From Prevotella sp. (GTDB lineage Bacteria; Bacteroidota; Bacteroidia; Bacteroidales; Bacteroidaceae), in NCBI GenBank assembly GCA_016291495.1, contig JAEEXI010000017.1:1-64000 (forward strand): 64,000 bases of DNA, in the 5' to 3' direction. The notes below the pieces were generated by a model that did no database searches, was not told the DNA's origin, and saw only the letters and a program-made list of their open reading frames with translations. Made by a program: the position numbers and the translations under genes. The stretch's first letter is position 1. Every line of letters begins with the position of its first letter. This document shows, one piece after another, positions 1 through 6,933 of this stretch.

Positions 1-167
1 CGCCCCGCTCAGTGGCATCTGCCCCTAAGAACCCTGAGCAGGAAGTGACTCTCTCCCTGCACCCTCCAATCAGGGTTTCACCCCGATACCCCACAATGGG
101 AGAAATACTGAAATTCATAATTTCATATAATAGTAAAGATACAATATTATAAAATAGTAAATACAAT
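1..167. other. AT-rich leader upstream of the relaxase gene with a direct repeat
   Basis: This stretch precedes the relaxase gene and carries no gene. The first 100 bases are GC-richer; the last 50 are AT-rich. Two imperfect direct copies of ATAGTAAA(G)ATACAATAT lie at 130-147 and 154-169, the second running into the start codon. In MobV-type elements the transfer origin usually sits just upstream of the relaxase gene, so an oriT here is plausible, but I cannot point to a nick site. Confidence 0.35.
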
Positions 168-1889
168 ATGAATACAACAGCTAAAGCATCCGACCACGTA
201 AAACCGTGCAACATTGAGCAGAGCGAACGCCACAATAGGCGGGATGCAGAATATATCGCCTCGCTCAATCCCCGAATATTGTATGTCCGTACCGATTTGA
301 GTCCGGACAATGAATCGTATGTCGCCCCCGACATGCAGGGTGTCAGCCTCCAGCAGCACTATGAAGCCATTAAAGCTATGGTGAAGCAGAAGACTGGCCG
401 AGCCATGCAAGAGAAGAAGGTAATGGTCACAGGCAAGAACGGCAAACAGAAAGAGCGCAACGGCAGCAGTCCCATTCGTGAGAGTGTTGTCAACATCAAG
501 CCTGACACGACAATGGACGACCTTTTGAAGTACACTGATAAGGTGCATGAGAGATGGGGCATCAGAGCCATACAGATACACATCCACAAGGATGAAGGCC
601 ACTATGAGAATCCTGATGATCCAACAACGTGGAAGCCAAACCTTCATGCCCATATCATCTGGGACTGGATGAACCATGAAACTGGTAAATCCTACAAACT
701 CGGCAAGAAGGACATGGAAGAGTTGCAGGATATGGCCGCTGAGACATTAGAAATGGAACGAGGCAAGAGTAAGGCTGAGACAGGTCGTGAACATCTTGAG
801 CATAATGACTTCATTCTCTTCAAGCAGGAAACTGAGATGGAGAAGAACCGAAACGAGCTTGAAGATCAGAAAGCAGAGATAGAGCAGATGGCAAAAGCCT
901 CTATGTTTGACAAACTTCTGAACTCTGGACTTAGCCCTAAAGTCAGAAAGGTATTAGAGGAAAAGGACGAAGCTCACAAAGAGGAACTCCGTCAGGCAAG
1001 CATAGCAGTAGACGAGAACGGAAAAACTTTTGAGTGGGCAAGTGGTGATAAAAAAGGCCAACTCCTTACATGGGAAGAGTTACTGAAGTATCGCGAGAAG
1101 CAACACAAAAAGGAAATTGCCAAAGTCGTAGCAGAGAAGGAAGCTGCTATTGCTGAAAAAGAAACTGCCGTTGCCAAAGTGAAAGCAGAGGCAAAGGCTG
1201 AACTTGACGCAGAGATTAACGAGAACAATAGGTTATACGGCAAAATCAAATCATTGGATGAGAAACTTTCAAAGTCTGAGGAATCTAATAAAAGGTTACT
1301 CAATATGCTGAAAGATATTAGAGATTTCATGTTTGAAACGTGCAGCCAGAGATTTAGTAAAGTTGTACAGATGATTCTTGACCAGTGGAAAGCAGGCGTC
1401 AATCATTTTTCCAAGGAGATGAAAGACTTCTTTATACAATCGATGAGTTCCGAAAAGACTGTAGAAAGACGTAAATCGTATGTAGACAATGCCTTTTGGT
1501 ATGCAAAATTGCTTGTTAAGACAGTTACAGATTGGAAAGGTAATAACGCGACAGTCAACTCCCTTCAGATAGATGCCAATCGTATTGCAGATGGAACCTG
1601 GGACACATACCATCAGAAACGTGACCAGCTATTTGATTCAGCTGTTAAGGCTGTAGTAGAGATGGGTAACTGTTCATCTCAGCGGCACCTGAACCAAGAA
1701 CAAGCTAATGCAATCGAAGCCTTCCTCGCTTTCGAAGGTGGTGACAGGATTCAGCTCTGCTCGGAAATCTGGGACAAGGCCAAACCCCAGGTTGAGTACT
1801 ATTGGCGTGACGGTACTTTCGATACGCTCGAAGAACTGCGCACAAAGGAACTATACAATCGTAGTTACAGCAATGGTCGCAGTATATAG
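168..1889 (+). CDS. MobV-type (Pre/Mob) relaxase / mobilization protein
   Basis: This protein of 573 aa is a plasmid-mobilization relaxase, the enzyme that nicks oriT and pilots the strand during transfer of a mobilizable element. The N-terminal half carries the Pre/Mob signatures: an HNRR motif near residue 22, and the metal-binding stretch HKDEGHY followed by NLHAHIIWDW near residues 140-170, matching the family pattern HxDE...HxH. From about residue 220 to 390 the protein is a long charged coiled coil rich in E, K and A, typical of Bacteroides Mob proteins. No integrase or other mobilization gene is visible to its right, so the element is either truncated here or extends left of the window. 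A convergent terminator follows at 1947-1985. Confidence 0.85.
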   Translation: MNTTAKASDHVKPCNIEQSERHNRRDAEYIASLNPRILYVRTDLSPDNESYVAPDMQGVSLQQHYEAIKAMVKQKTGRAMQEKKVMVTGKNGKQKERNGSSPIRESVVNIKPDTTMDDLLKYTDKVHERWGIRAIQIHIHKDEGHYENPDDPTTWKPNLHAHIIWDWMNHETGKSYKLGKKDMEELQDMAAETLEMERGKSKAETGREHLEHNDFILFKQETEMEKNRNELEDQKAEIEQMAKASMFDKLLNSGLSPKVRKVLEEKDEAHKEELRQASIAVDENGKTFEWASGDKKGQLLTWEELLKYREKQHKKEIAKVVAEKEAAIAEKETAVAKVKAEAKAELDAEINENNRLYGKIKSLDEKLSKSEESNKRLLNMLKDIRDFMFETCSQRFSKVVQMILDQWKAGVNHFSKEMKDFFIQSMSSEKTVERRKSYVDNAFWYAKLLVKTVTDWKGNNATVNSLQIDANRIADGTWDTYHQKRDQLFDSAVKAVVEMGNCSSQRHLNQEQANAIEAFLAFEGGDRIQLCSEIWDKAKPQVEYYWRDGTFDTLEELRTKELYNRSYSNGRSI

Positions 1890-1946
1890 ACTCAAATTGT
1901 TTCACAAATTACTTCCCGCGTCAGTTCGGTCGCTCTCATAAAACAA

Positions 1947-1985
1947 AAACGCCTACGGAAGCATAGTTTGACTCCGTAGGCGTTT
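1947..1985. terminator. Bidirectional intrinsic terminator between relaxase and small peptide gene
   Basis: A perfect 13-base inverted repeat (AAACGCCTACGGA at 1947-1959, TCCGTAGGCGTTT at 1973-1985) with a 13-base loop lies between two convergent genes. Both flanks are T-rich on their own strand: the minus-strand exit reads TTTTTGTTTT, the plus-strand exit TTTCAATGTTATT. Confidence 0.8.
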
Positions 1986-2005
1986 CAATGTTATTATACA
2001 TCGAT

Positions 2006-2185
2006 TTACCAGGCGTCATCCCATACGCTGCCGGTAGTGGGCAAACCAGAACCGGGTAGTACGAGTTCGTCTTCTACTTCGAGACCGGTGGTGCTGACGC
2101 TGGTCACGGAACCTGCCAGAATCTGAGCATGAATATCTATTTCAACCACCTGCATTTCGGGCTTCAAATACTCTTTCTTTGTCAT
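2006..2185 (-). CDS. Small lysine-rich-headed peptide (KKEYLKPE type), function unknown
   Basis: A 59-aa product beginning MTKKEYLKPEMQVVEID and ending in an acidic, Gly/Ser/Trp tail (VWDDAW). Peptides with a KKEYxKPE head, a short hydrophobic middle (HAQILAGSV) and a variable tail are, from general knowledge, common and unexplained in Prevotella and Bacteroides. I placed the start at 2185 rather than the in-frame ATG at 2200 because GGAGGA sits ideally upstream of 2185. The gene begins immediately after the stop of the secreted protein at 2201, so the two are probably cotranscribed. The layout resembles a precursor peptide, but no maturation enzyme is nearby. Confidence 0.55.
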   Translation of the reverse strand: MTKKEYLKPEMQVVEIDIHAQILAGSVTSVSTTGLEVEDELVLPGSGLPTTGSVWDDAW

Positions 2186-2200
2186 AGTTGTATCCTCCAT

Positions 2201-3292
2201 TTATTTAATGATTACCTTTTTACCATTCACTACGTACACACCCTTCTGAGCGGTACCATTGACGCGGCGGCCCTGTAGGTCGTAGATGGCCTTGTCCGTT
2301 GCCGACTGTCCGTTCTCGATGGTGATGATGCCAGTGGTCTCGCCGTCACCAAAGTCCATGCTGAACGAGCGGGCCAGTGCTGCGTCACCCTTCAGCTGGA
2401 AGTAAGCGCGGAAGCCCTTCATGTTGGCGGGCAGAGCCGTGGGGTGCAGAAGCGTGTTGCCGCTGCCAAGGAAGAGGATGTCGTTTGCATCATCGCCCGT
2501 GATTTCCGTCAGTCCCAGCGTGGGGATGAAGTCCACGTTGGTCGAAGTAAAGGGCACGGCAGTCTTGCTGATGGTCACGCCGTCGAAGGTCGGGTTAACA
2601 ACGTTGCTTGTAACCTTCACCAGATACGGTGTGCCAGCCACGATGCTGGCGGCATTGCCGAAGGTCAGCGACAGTGCGCCCGTCGAGCTGTTGAAGTCGG
2701 AGGCGGTCAGCTCCTTCACCGTCCAGCCCGTCGGTGTGGCTGTGCTGAACGGAACGCAGAACGTGTTCCATCCACCCGTCTGCAGCGTGCGCGTCAGGGT
2801 GACGTTAGCCACTTGACCGTCATACGTAGTCAAAGTCGTGCTATTGTCCGTCGCCTCACTGAGTGTCACGGCGGCAGGCGTAACATAGCCATACACCTCA
2901 ATCTTCTTTATACCTTTAGACTGGTAGTTAATTATTGTGCCATTTACTTTCGGTGTCTTATCCTCTTCTGTGGTTTCTACTACAAAGGGAGCTTCGCTGT
3001 CTGTTGCTGTACGATTTTGATCGTCATAGAATACGCATTTGGTGATGGTATATCCTTCGGCAGCATTGACGGTTGCCGACCAACCGTATCCCCACCATCC
3101 CCAGTTAGCGTGGTATGCTGAGCTACAGTCTGGTAAATTACTGAATGAAACGGTTGCCACATTCGCCGTGCTGTAGCTGGCTTGCTCTTTGGCTGTTGCT
3201 GTAATTGTGGTCAGCAGCGTTTCGGTCTGTGCCACTACGCCCGTCGCTGTCATGAGCAGCAGGGCGAGAATTGATAAAACTTTTCTTTTCAT
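2201..3292 (-). CDS. Secreted protein with C-terminal sorting (T9SS type A-like) tail
   Basis: A 363-aa exported protein of unknown function. The signal peptide is clear (MKRKVLSILALLLMTATGVVAQ, cleavage after VAQ). The body is rich in T, S, V and N and looks all-beta. The last 30 residues, IYDLQGRRVNGTAQ and KGVYVVNGKKVIIK, match the C-terminal sorting domain that Prevotella uses to send proteins through the type IX secretion system (family knowledge). A segment around residue 170 (GWNTFCVPFS) is a phrase common in Prevotella surface proteins. The gene lies between a small membrane protein and a KKEYLKPE peptide on the same strand. Confidence 0.7.
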   Translation of the reverse strand: MKRKVLSILALLLMTATGVVAQTETLLTTITATAKEQASYSTANVATVSFSNLPDCSSAYHANWGWWGYGWSATVNAAEGYTITKCVFYDDQNRTATDSEAPFVVETTEEDKTPKVNGTIINYQSKGIKKIEVYGYVTPAAVTLSEATDNSTTLTTYDGQVANVTLTRTLQTGGWNTFCVPFSTATPTGWTVKELTASDFNSSTGALSLTFGNAASIVAGTPYLVKVTSNVVNPTFDGVTISKTAVPFTSTNVDFIPTLGLTEITGDDANDILFLGSGNTLLHPTALPANMKGFRAYFQLKGDAALARSFSMDFGDGETTGIITIENGQSATDKAIYDLQGRRVNGTAQKGVYVVNGKKVIIK

Positions 3293-3351
3293 ACTTGTTT
3301 TGAATTTAAGTTGTGATTAATGTTATTGATATAAAAACTATTGTTGTCGAG

Positions 3352-3636
3352 TCATTGCTGCCTGTCCTCCGCTACGGCCTCAGTGGTCGGACCCTTGGGG
3401 CTGTCCTTGCCGCTGTCGTTGCTGTCGTCGTCCTGCCTGTCTCTGAGGGCGCGGATAAGATCGCATTGGCGCTGTAGTTCAATCTCCATGTCCATGATGG
3501 CGTCCTTCAGCTTCATAATCTCGTCCGTGTACCTCACCAGCGTCTCGTTTCTGCGCTCGATGACGTAGCTTTGCCAGAAGCAAAGGGCGGCCAGCAGCGC
3601 CACCGCCAAGGCGAGTATGTGGGTTATCATATCCAT
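3352..3636 (-). CDS. Small single-pass membrane protein with coiled coil
   Basis: A 94-aa product with one hydrophobic segment (residues 5-24, ILALAVALLAALCFWQSYV), a heptad-like charged helix (about 28-66) and a disordered Asp/Ser/Lys tail. No family is recognised. The arrangement (TM plus periplasmic or cytoplasmic coiled coil) recalls phage spanin or holin accessory proteins, but there is no other phage gene here. It starts 56 nt downstream of the structured RNA at 3692-3876 and may be regulated by it. Confidence 0.5.
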   Translation of the reverse strand: MDMITHILALAVALLAALCFWQSYVIERRNETLVRYTDEIMKLKDAIMDMEIELQRQCDLIRALRDRQDDDSNDSGKDSPKGPTTEAVAEDRQQ

Positions 3637-3691
3637 TCTACTTTTTATTTTTTACTATCCTAGGGCGAGCCGAGCGCAAACAATATGGACA

Positions 3692-3876
3692 TAAAGAAAG
3701 CGCAGGCCCCGTCCCATATTCTCACTCAGGCCTGCGACAGCCCCTAATATCCTATGGTGGAGTCTGCGCTATGAAGCGCAGCCCCAATGGATATTAGGTT
3801 TTGCTCGTAAAATCTCTTTCGAGGTCGCAGTTCGAGTGAGAAATTGAGCAATAAAAGTTCGTGACTCATACAAATC
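3692..3876 (-). ncRNA. Candidate structured leader/attenuator RNA
   Basis: On the minus strand, a -7 box TATCTTTG (3890-3883) precedes about 185 nt dense in inverted repeats. These are TTCTCACTC 3719-3727 with GAGTGAGAA 3834-3842, CTGCGAC 3732-3738 with GTCGCAG 3824-3830, CCTAATATCC 3743-3752 with GGATATTAGG 3789-3798, and CTGCGCT 3764-3770 with AGCGCAG 3775-3781 (4-base loop). A further stem, CGCAGGCC 3701-3708 with GGCCTGCG 3729-3736, is followed on the minus strand by CTTTCTTT, like a weak terminator. Its upstream arm overlaps the arm that pairs with 3824-3830, so the two folds exclude each other. No known RNA family is recognised. Confidence 0.5.
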
Positions 3877-3996
3877 ACGCCACAAAGATACGAATTTTAA
3901 ACGAATTAAGACACGAAAAACTCATTTTTTTTGCTCTATAACCTATTCAAATGTAAGGAAATCCATTTAAAAGGCCCAATTATTGCAAAAGTTTTG

Positions 3997-4004
3997 TACC
4001 TTTG
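3997..4004 (+). promoter_or_regulatory. -7 promoter box TACCTTTG for the Abi_2 gene
   Basis: TACCTTTG fits the Bacteroidota -7 consensus TAnnTTTG; no clear TTTG lies 19-21 bases upstream. Transcription would begin near 4011, which rules out the ATG at 4002 as the start and favours 4017 or 4026. Confidence 0.6.
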
Positions 4005-4016
4005 CATCCAAAATTG

Positions 4017-4715
4017 ATGTTGTATATGAAATACAAGGAAATCGAAGATATATTCTCAGCTAAGAGAATGCAGAAATACGTGCTGGCTTGTGGCGGTGAT
4101 ACTCTCAGGGCAATGACACTCTATCGCTATAACCTGAAACTGTCTCAGGAAATGTTTACTCTGGTTAGTTGTTTTGAGGTTGCTCTGCGTAATCGGATAG
4201 ACAAGCAGATGGTAGCTCACCTTGGTAATGACTGGCTACGTGACCTTATTATGCCTGGAGGAAACTTTTATAGTGACCGCAGCGTAGAGAAAACCAAGAA
4301 GATTATCACCAATGCCTACAACGAATTACAGCATAACGGCAATTACTCTCATTCTAAGCTTTTGTCTGCAATGGAGTTTGGTGTATGGAAGTATCTCTAT
4401 TCTAATGCTCACTACCGTTTGACGGGCAGGGTACTATTGAGAGTATTTCCCAACAAGCCACGTTCGACAGCCCAAACTCAGTATGACCATAACTATATCT
4501 TCCACGAACTCAACTTCATCAACAACATTCGTAACCGCATTGCCCATCATGAACCAATCTGCTTTGGTAATCCTGTTGGCATCGATACCACTTATGCATT
4601 GTCACACTATGCTCGTATGATGACTCTATTTCAATGGATGGATATTGATGCTCCCAGGATGCTCTATGGGCTCGATCATGTGGGTAAAGTTTGTAGTAAA
4701 GTGATGTGTATTTGA
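4017..4715 (+). CDS. Abi_2 (AbiD/AbiF-like) abortive infection protein
   Basis: A 232-aa protein of the Abi_2 family (PF07751 type), related to the lactococcal AbiD/AbiF phage-exclusion proteins. The N-terminus (YKEIEDIFSAKRMQKYVLACGGD, then LYRYNLKLSQEMF) and the motif ALRNRIDKQM are typical. Near the C-terminus FINNIRNRIAHHEPI contains the HEPN-type R-x4-H signature (RNRIAH), which in other HEPN proteins forms an RNase active site; RNA cleavage here is an inference. The start is set by the promoter box at 3997-4004, which overlaps the earlier ATG at 4002. It stands alone on its strand, beside a relaxase and other accessory genes. Confidence 0.75.
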   Translation: MLYMKYKEIEDIFSAKRMQKYVLACGGDTLRAMTLYRYNLKLSQEMFTLVSCFEVALRNRIDKQMVAHLGNDWLRDLIMPGGNFYSDRSVEKTKKIITNAYNELQHNGNYSHSKLLSAMEFGVWKYLYSNAHYRLTGRVLLRVFPNKPRSTAQTQYDHNYIFHELNFINNIRNRIAHHEPICFGNPVGIDTTYALSHYARMMTLFQWMDIDAPRMLYGLDHVGKVCSKVMCI

Positions 4716-4791
4716 ACTTTTTCAATAGAAAAAACATAAAAAGTGCCGAAATATTTGGAAGTTTCAGAAAAACTTCTTATCTTTGCAGCGT

Positions 4792-4843
4792 TAATTCCTG
4801 GTAGTCCCTGAAGCAATTCAAACTATCAGGTGTTATTTTTTAT
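4792..4843 (+). ncRNA. Very short promoter-to-terminator transcript
   Basis: A textbook promoter, TTTG 4754-4757, 20-base spacer, TATCTTTG 4778-4785, fires into a hairpin (CCTGGTAGT 4797-4805 with ACTATCAGG 4822-4830, one wobble pair) followed by TGTTATTTTTT. The predicted product is only about 50 nt and runs antisense to the 3' end of the minus-strand gene at 4826-5620. It may simply be the terminator of the Abi_2 gene read by a chance promoter, or a small antisense RNA. Confidence 0.4.
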
Positions 4844-5620
4844 AGCCAACATCTTTGCTTCCCAATAGGTATCAATGAGTAGCAGCATCCTCTCGGCTCC
4901 CTTTATCTTCTTTGCTATCGTACTGTCTTCCGTATTGGCAAATGCCTCTGAAAACACCTTTTTCACGAAGGTCACACAATCATCCTTCGTATTTCCCAGC
5001 AGATAGAAAGCACTACACATCTCAATGATTCGACTTTGGCTATAGAGACTGTTGGTATTGATAGTCAGCTCTGGCTCAGGAATTACGTTCTCATAGACGA
5101 AGGAGATGGCACAAACCTTAATGGCAGCTTGTTCCTCATCACTATACTGCACCAACTGATCCAAGAACCAGGGCATTACTTTCCCAATAAGTTCCTCCTT
5201 GCGCATCCTCTCTTCCTCAGCAGTCTTTTCTTCATCGCTTTGCTCATCCTCAGCAATAGTTTCTTGCTCTTCTATTTTCTCCACAGATGATGGAGTAGGA
5301 GGTATCACATCACTTTTAACCACCACAGGCAAGGCAACAGGCTTGACCATATCCATGAATCCTATTCCTGCCATGCCCAAAGACGCAGCTATCCCGACAA
5401 TGCCAACAAGATACCAGTCAAGCCTTTGGCCATTGCCAATAGTTTCATGCCACACCATAATATATGAAAGGTACGCGATAGAAATCGCTGAGAGTCCGAA
5501 ACAGATCCATTTCCGCATCGGTGACTTGAAACCAGACATCAAGATAACGATAGCAGTAAACATCAATACCACCATTGCAATCATACCATTATATGAGAAA
5601 GAAAACGATAACGATACCAT
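4826..5620 (-). CDS. Membrane protein with acidic linker and soluble C-terminal domain, unknown
   Basis: About 264 aa. Three or four hydrophobic segments fill residues 8-100 (MIAMVVLMFTAIVILM, WICFGLSAISIAYLSYIM, WYLVGIVGIAASLGMAGIGF). A Glu-rich linker (about 115-145) leads to an all-helical C-terminal domain. No family is recognised. The start at 5620 is chosen because a -7 box TAATTTTG lies at about 5646-5639, so translation from the upstream TTG at 5653 would precede the transcript. It sits alone among accessory genes. Confidence 0.6.
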   Translation of the reverse strand: MVSLSFSFSYNGMIAMVVLMFTAIVILMSGFKSPMRKWICFGLSAISIAYLSYIMVWHETIGNGQRLDWYLVGIVGIAASLGMAGIGFMDMVKPVALPVVVKSDVIPPTPSSVEKIEEQETIAEDEQSDEEKTAEEERMRKEELIGKVMPWFLDQLVQYSDEEQAAIKVCAISFVYENVIPEPELTINTNSLYSQSRIIEMCSAFYLLGNTKDDCVTFVKKVFSEAFANTEDSTIAKKIKGAERMLLLIDTYWEAKMLAIKNNT

Positions 5621-5844
5621 AACAATCTTTTTACGGACTGCAAAATTACACAAAAGAAACCATAACCAAAGCCAATTAACAATAAAAGTCCCGTTTTTAA
5701 CATTGAGGTTTGAATCATGCTAACGACGAGGTTCAAGATGCCTGATAAGAACTCACAAGTTAAACTTTCTAAATGCCAAGAATAGCGAAAATGATACTTA
5801 TGGTTGCTTATCGCCACGTACTATCTACTATCAGAAAATCTGGT

Positions 5845-5966
5845 TATATTTGCGACACGCCTTTGTAAGTTGTTGATTATCAATACGGGCTGTTTTTGAG
5901 GAGGTTAAATAATTTAGTATTATCAGATAGGAAACGTGCAGGTCATCACTGGCCTGCACGTTTTTA
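5845..5966 (+). ncRNA. Candidate stand-alone small RNA with strong terminator
   Basis: A -7 box TATATTTG (5845-5852) precedes about 110 nt with no convincing reading frame, closed by an 11-base perfect inverted repeat (AAACGTGCAGG 5932-5942, CCTGCACGTTT 5953-5963) and a T run. The segment TTGATTATCAA at 5873-5883 is palindromic. The -33 box is weak. The terminator ends 14 nt before the VanW gene. It could also be the leader and attenuator of that gene. Confidence 0.45.
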
Positions 5967-5979
5967 ACGAAATAACGAT

Positions 5980-6816
5980 ATGAGTAGGAAATTGTTTTGC
6001 GAACTATGTCCCTTTACCTATCGTCTGTCGATGGAGAAGGAAATCCTGAAGCGTCGTCTGAAAGACCTTCATCAGCGTATACCCTTTGCCCGGCAGCGTG
6101 TGGAGAAACCCTTACCCGTCGTTGTCTATCGCCATAACTCCCTGATACGTCGCCGATTGGGCAATGTCAATATGCAGCTACAGGAAAACAAAGCCACCAA
6201 CCTGACTTTGGCTGTGAAACACATCGACGGACTGCTGATCCGGCCTGGCGAAACCTTTTCTATATGGAAACTCGTGGGGCGCACCACCAAGCGGAAAGGC
6301 TACAAGGAGGGGCTTACCATTGCCAAGGGACAACCCTCGCAAGGCATTGGAGGCGGTATGTGCCAGCTGTCCAACCTCATCCACTGGATGGTGCTGCACA
6401 GTGAACTGACCATCACAGAGCACCATCATCACGATGGTTTGGACCTCTTCCCAGACTTTGGGCGCCAGATACCCTTTGGCACAGGAACCAGCATCTCCTA
6501 CAACTACCTCGACTATCGTTTCCGTAACAACACGTCGAACACCTACCAGCTCTGTCTCAAGGTCGATGGTGAATATCTGTGTGGCGAATTGCGTGCACAG
6601 GAAGCGCAGCCTCATACCTTTCATATCCATGCTGAGAACGAGTTCTTCTCTCGCAAGGATGGCATCGTCTATCGTAACGGAGAAGTCTATCGCGACACCA
6701 TTGACGTCGCCACAGGCCAGCGCGTTGATTCCCAGCTTATCCGCACCAATCATGCCAAAGTGATGTATGAGTGTCCTTCAACAGTGGAGATTCGGGAGGA
6801 AGATGTATCTTTGTAA
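5980..6816 (+). CDS. VanW family protein
   Basis: A 278-aa protein of the VanW family (PF04294), named after an accessory gene of vancomycin-resistance clusters whose biochemical role is still unknown. The diagnostic core is present: FNVN-like LGNVNMQLQENKATNLTLAV at about 60, PGETFSIWKLVGRTTKRKGYKEG at about 90-110, then GGGMCQLSNLIHWMVLHSELTITEHHHH at about 122-150. No signal peptide is seen. No van genes are nearby, as is usual for VanW homologues in Bacteroidales, so it is not evidence of glycopeptide resistance. Confidence 0.85.
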   Translation: MSRKLFCELCPFTYRLSMEKEILKRRLKDLHQRIPFARQRVEKPLPVVVYRHNSLIRRRLGNVNMQLQENKATNLTLAVKHIDGLLIRPGETFSIWKLVGRTTKRKGYKEGLTIAKGQPSQGIGGGMCQLSNLIHWMVLHSELTITEHHHHDGLDLFPDFGRQIPFGTGTSISYNYLDYRFRNNTSNTYQLCLKVDGEYLCGELRAQEAQPHTFHIHAENEFFSRKDGIVYRNGEVYRDTIDVATGQRVDSQLIRTNHAKVMYECPSTVEIREEDVSL

Positions 6817-6854
6817 CGTGAGAAGTTATATTGTTCAATCTTTTCTGAAAAAAA

Positions 6855-6886
6855 TTTGCTTTTCTCAATAATATTCCCTATCTTTG
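6855..6886 (+). promoter_or_regulatory. Promoter of the dicarboxylate transporter gene
   Basis: TTTG at 6855-6858, a 20-base spacer and TATCTTTG at 6879-6886 match the Bacteroidota consensus exactly. Transcription should begin near 6893, about 40 nt before the ATG at 6934. Confidence 0.75.
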
Positions 6887-6933
6887 CCCTCAAAGCGCTA
6901 ATAACGTAAAACAATAAAACCCCTAAAACGCCT

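Noticed and set aside
147..677. Long open frames antisense to the relaxase and many other genes
   Set aside because: They mirror the coding frame of confident genes, have no family motifs and lack promoters.
3692..3876. 6S RNA identity for the structured RNA
   Set aside because: The length fits, but the central symmetric bubble typical of 6S RNA is not seen and the terminator arm conflicts with a rod fold.
1..5970. Insertion sequence or prophage in the left accessory region
   Set aside because: Apart from the relaxase, no transposase, integrase or phage structural gene is present, and I find no terminal inverted repeats.
5980..6816. Vancomycin resistance locus
   Set aside because: VanW homologues are widespread without van genes; none of vanA, vanH, vanX, vanR or vanS is near.
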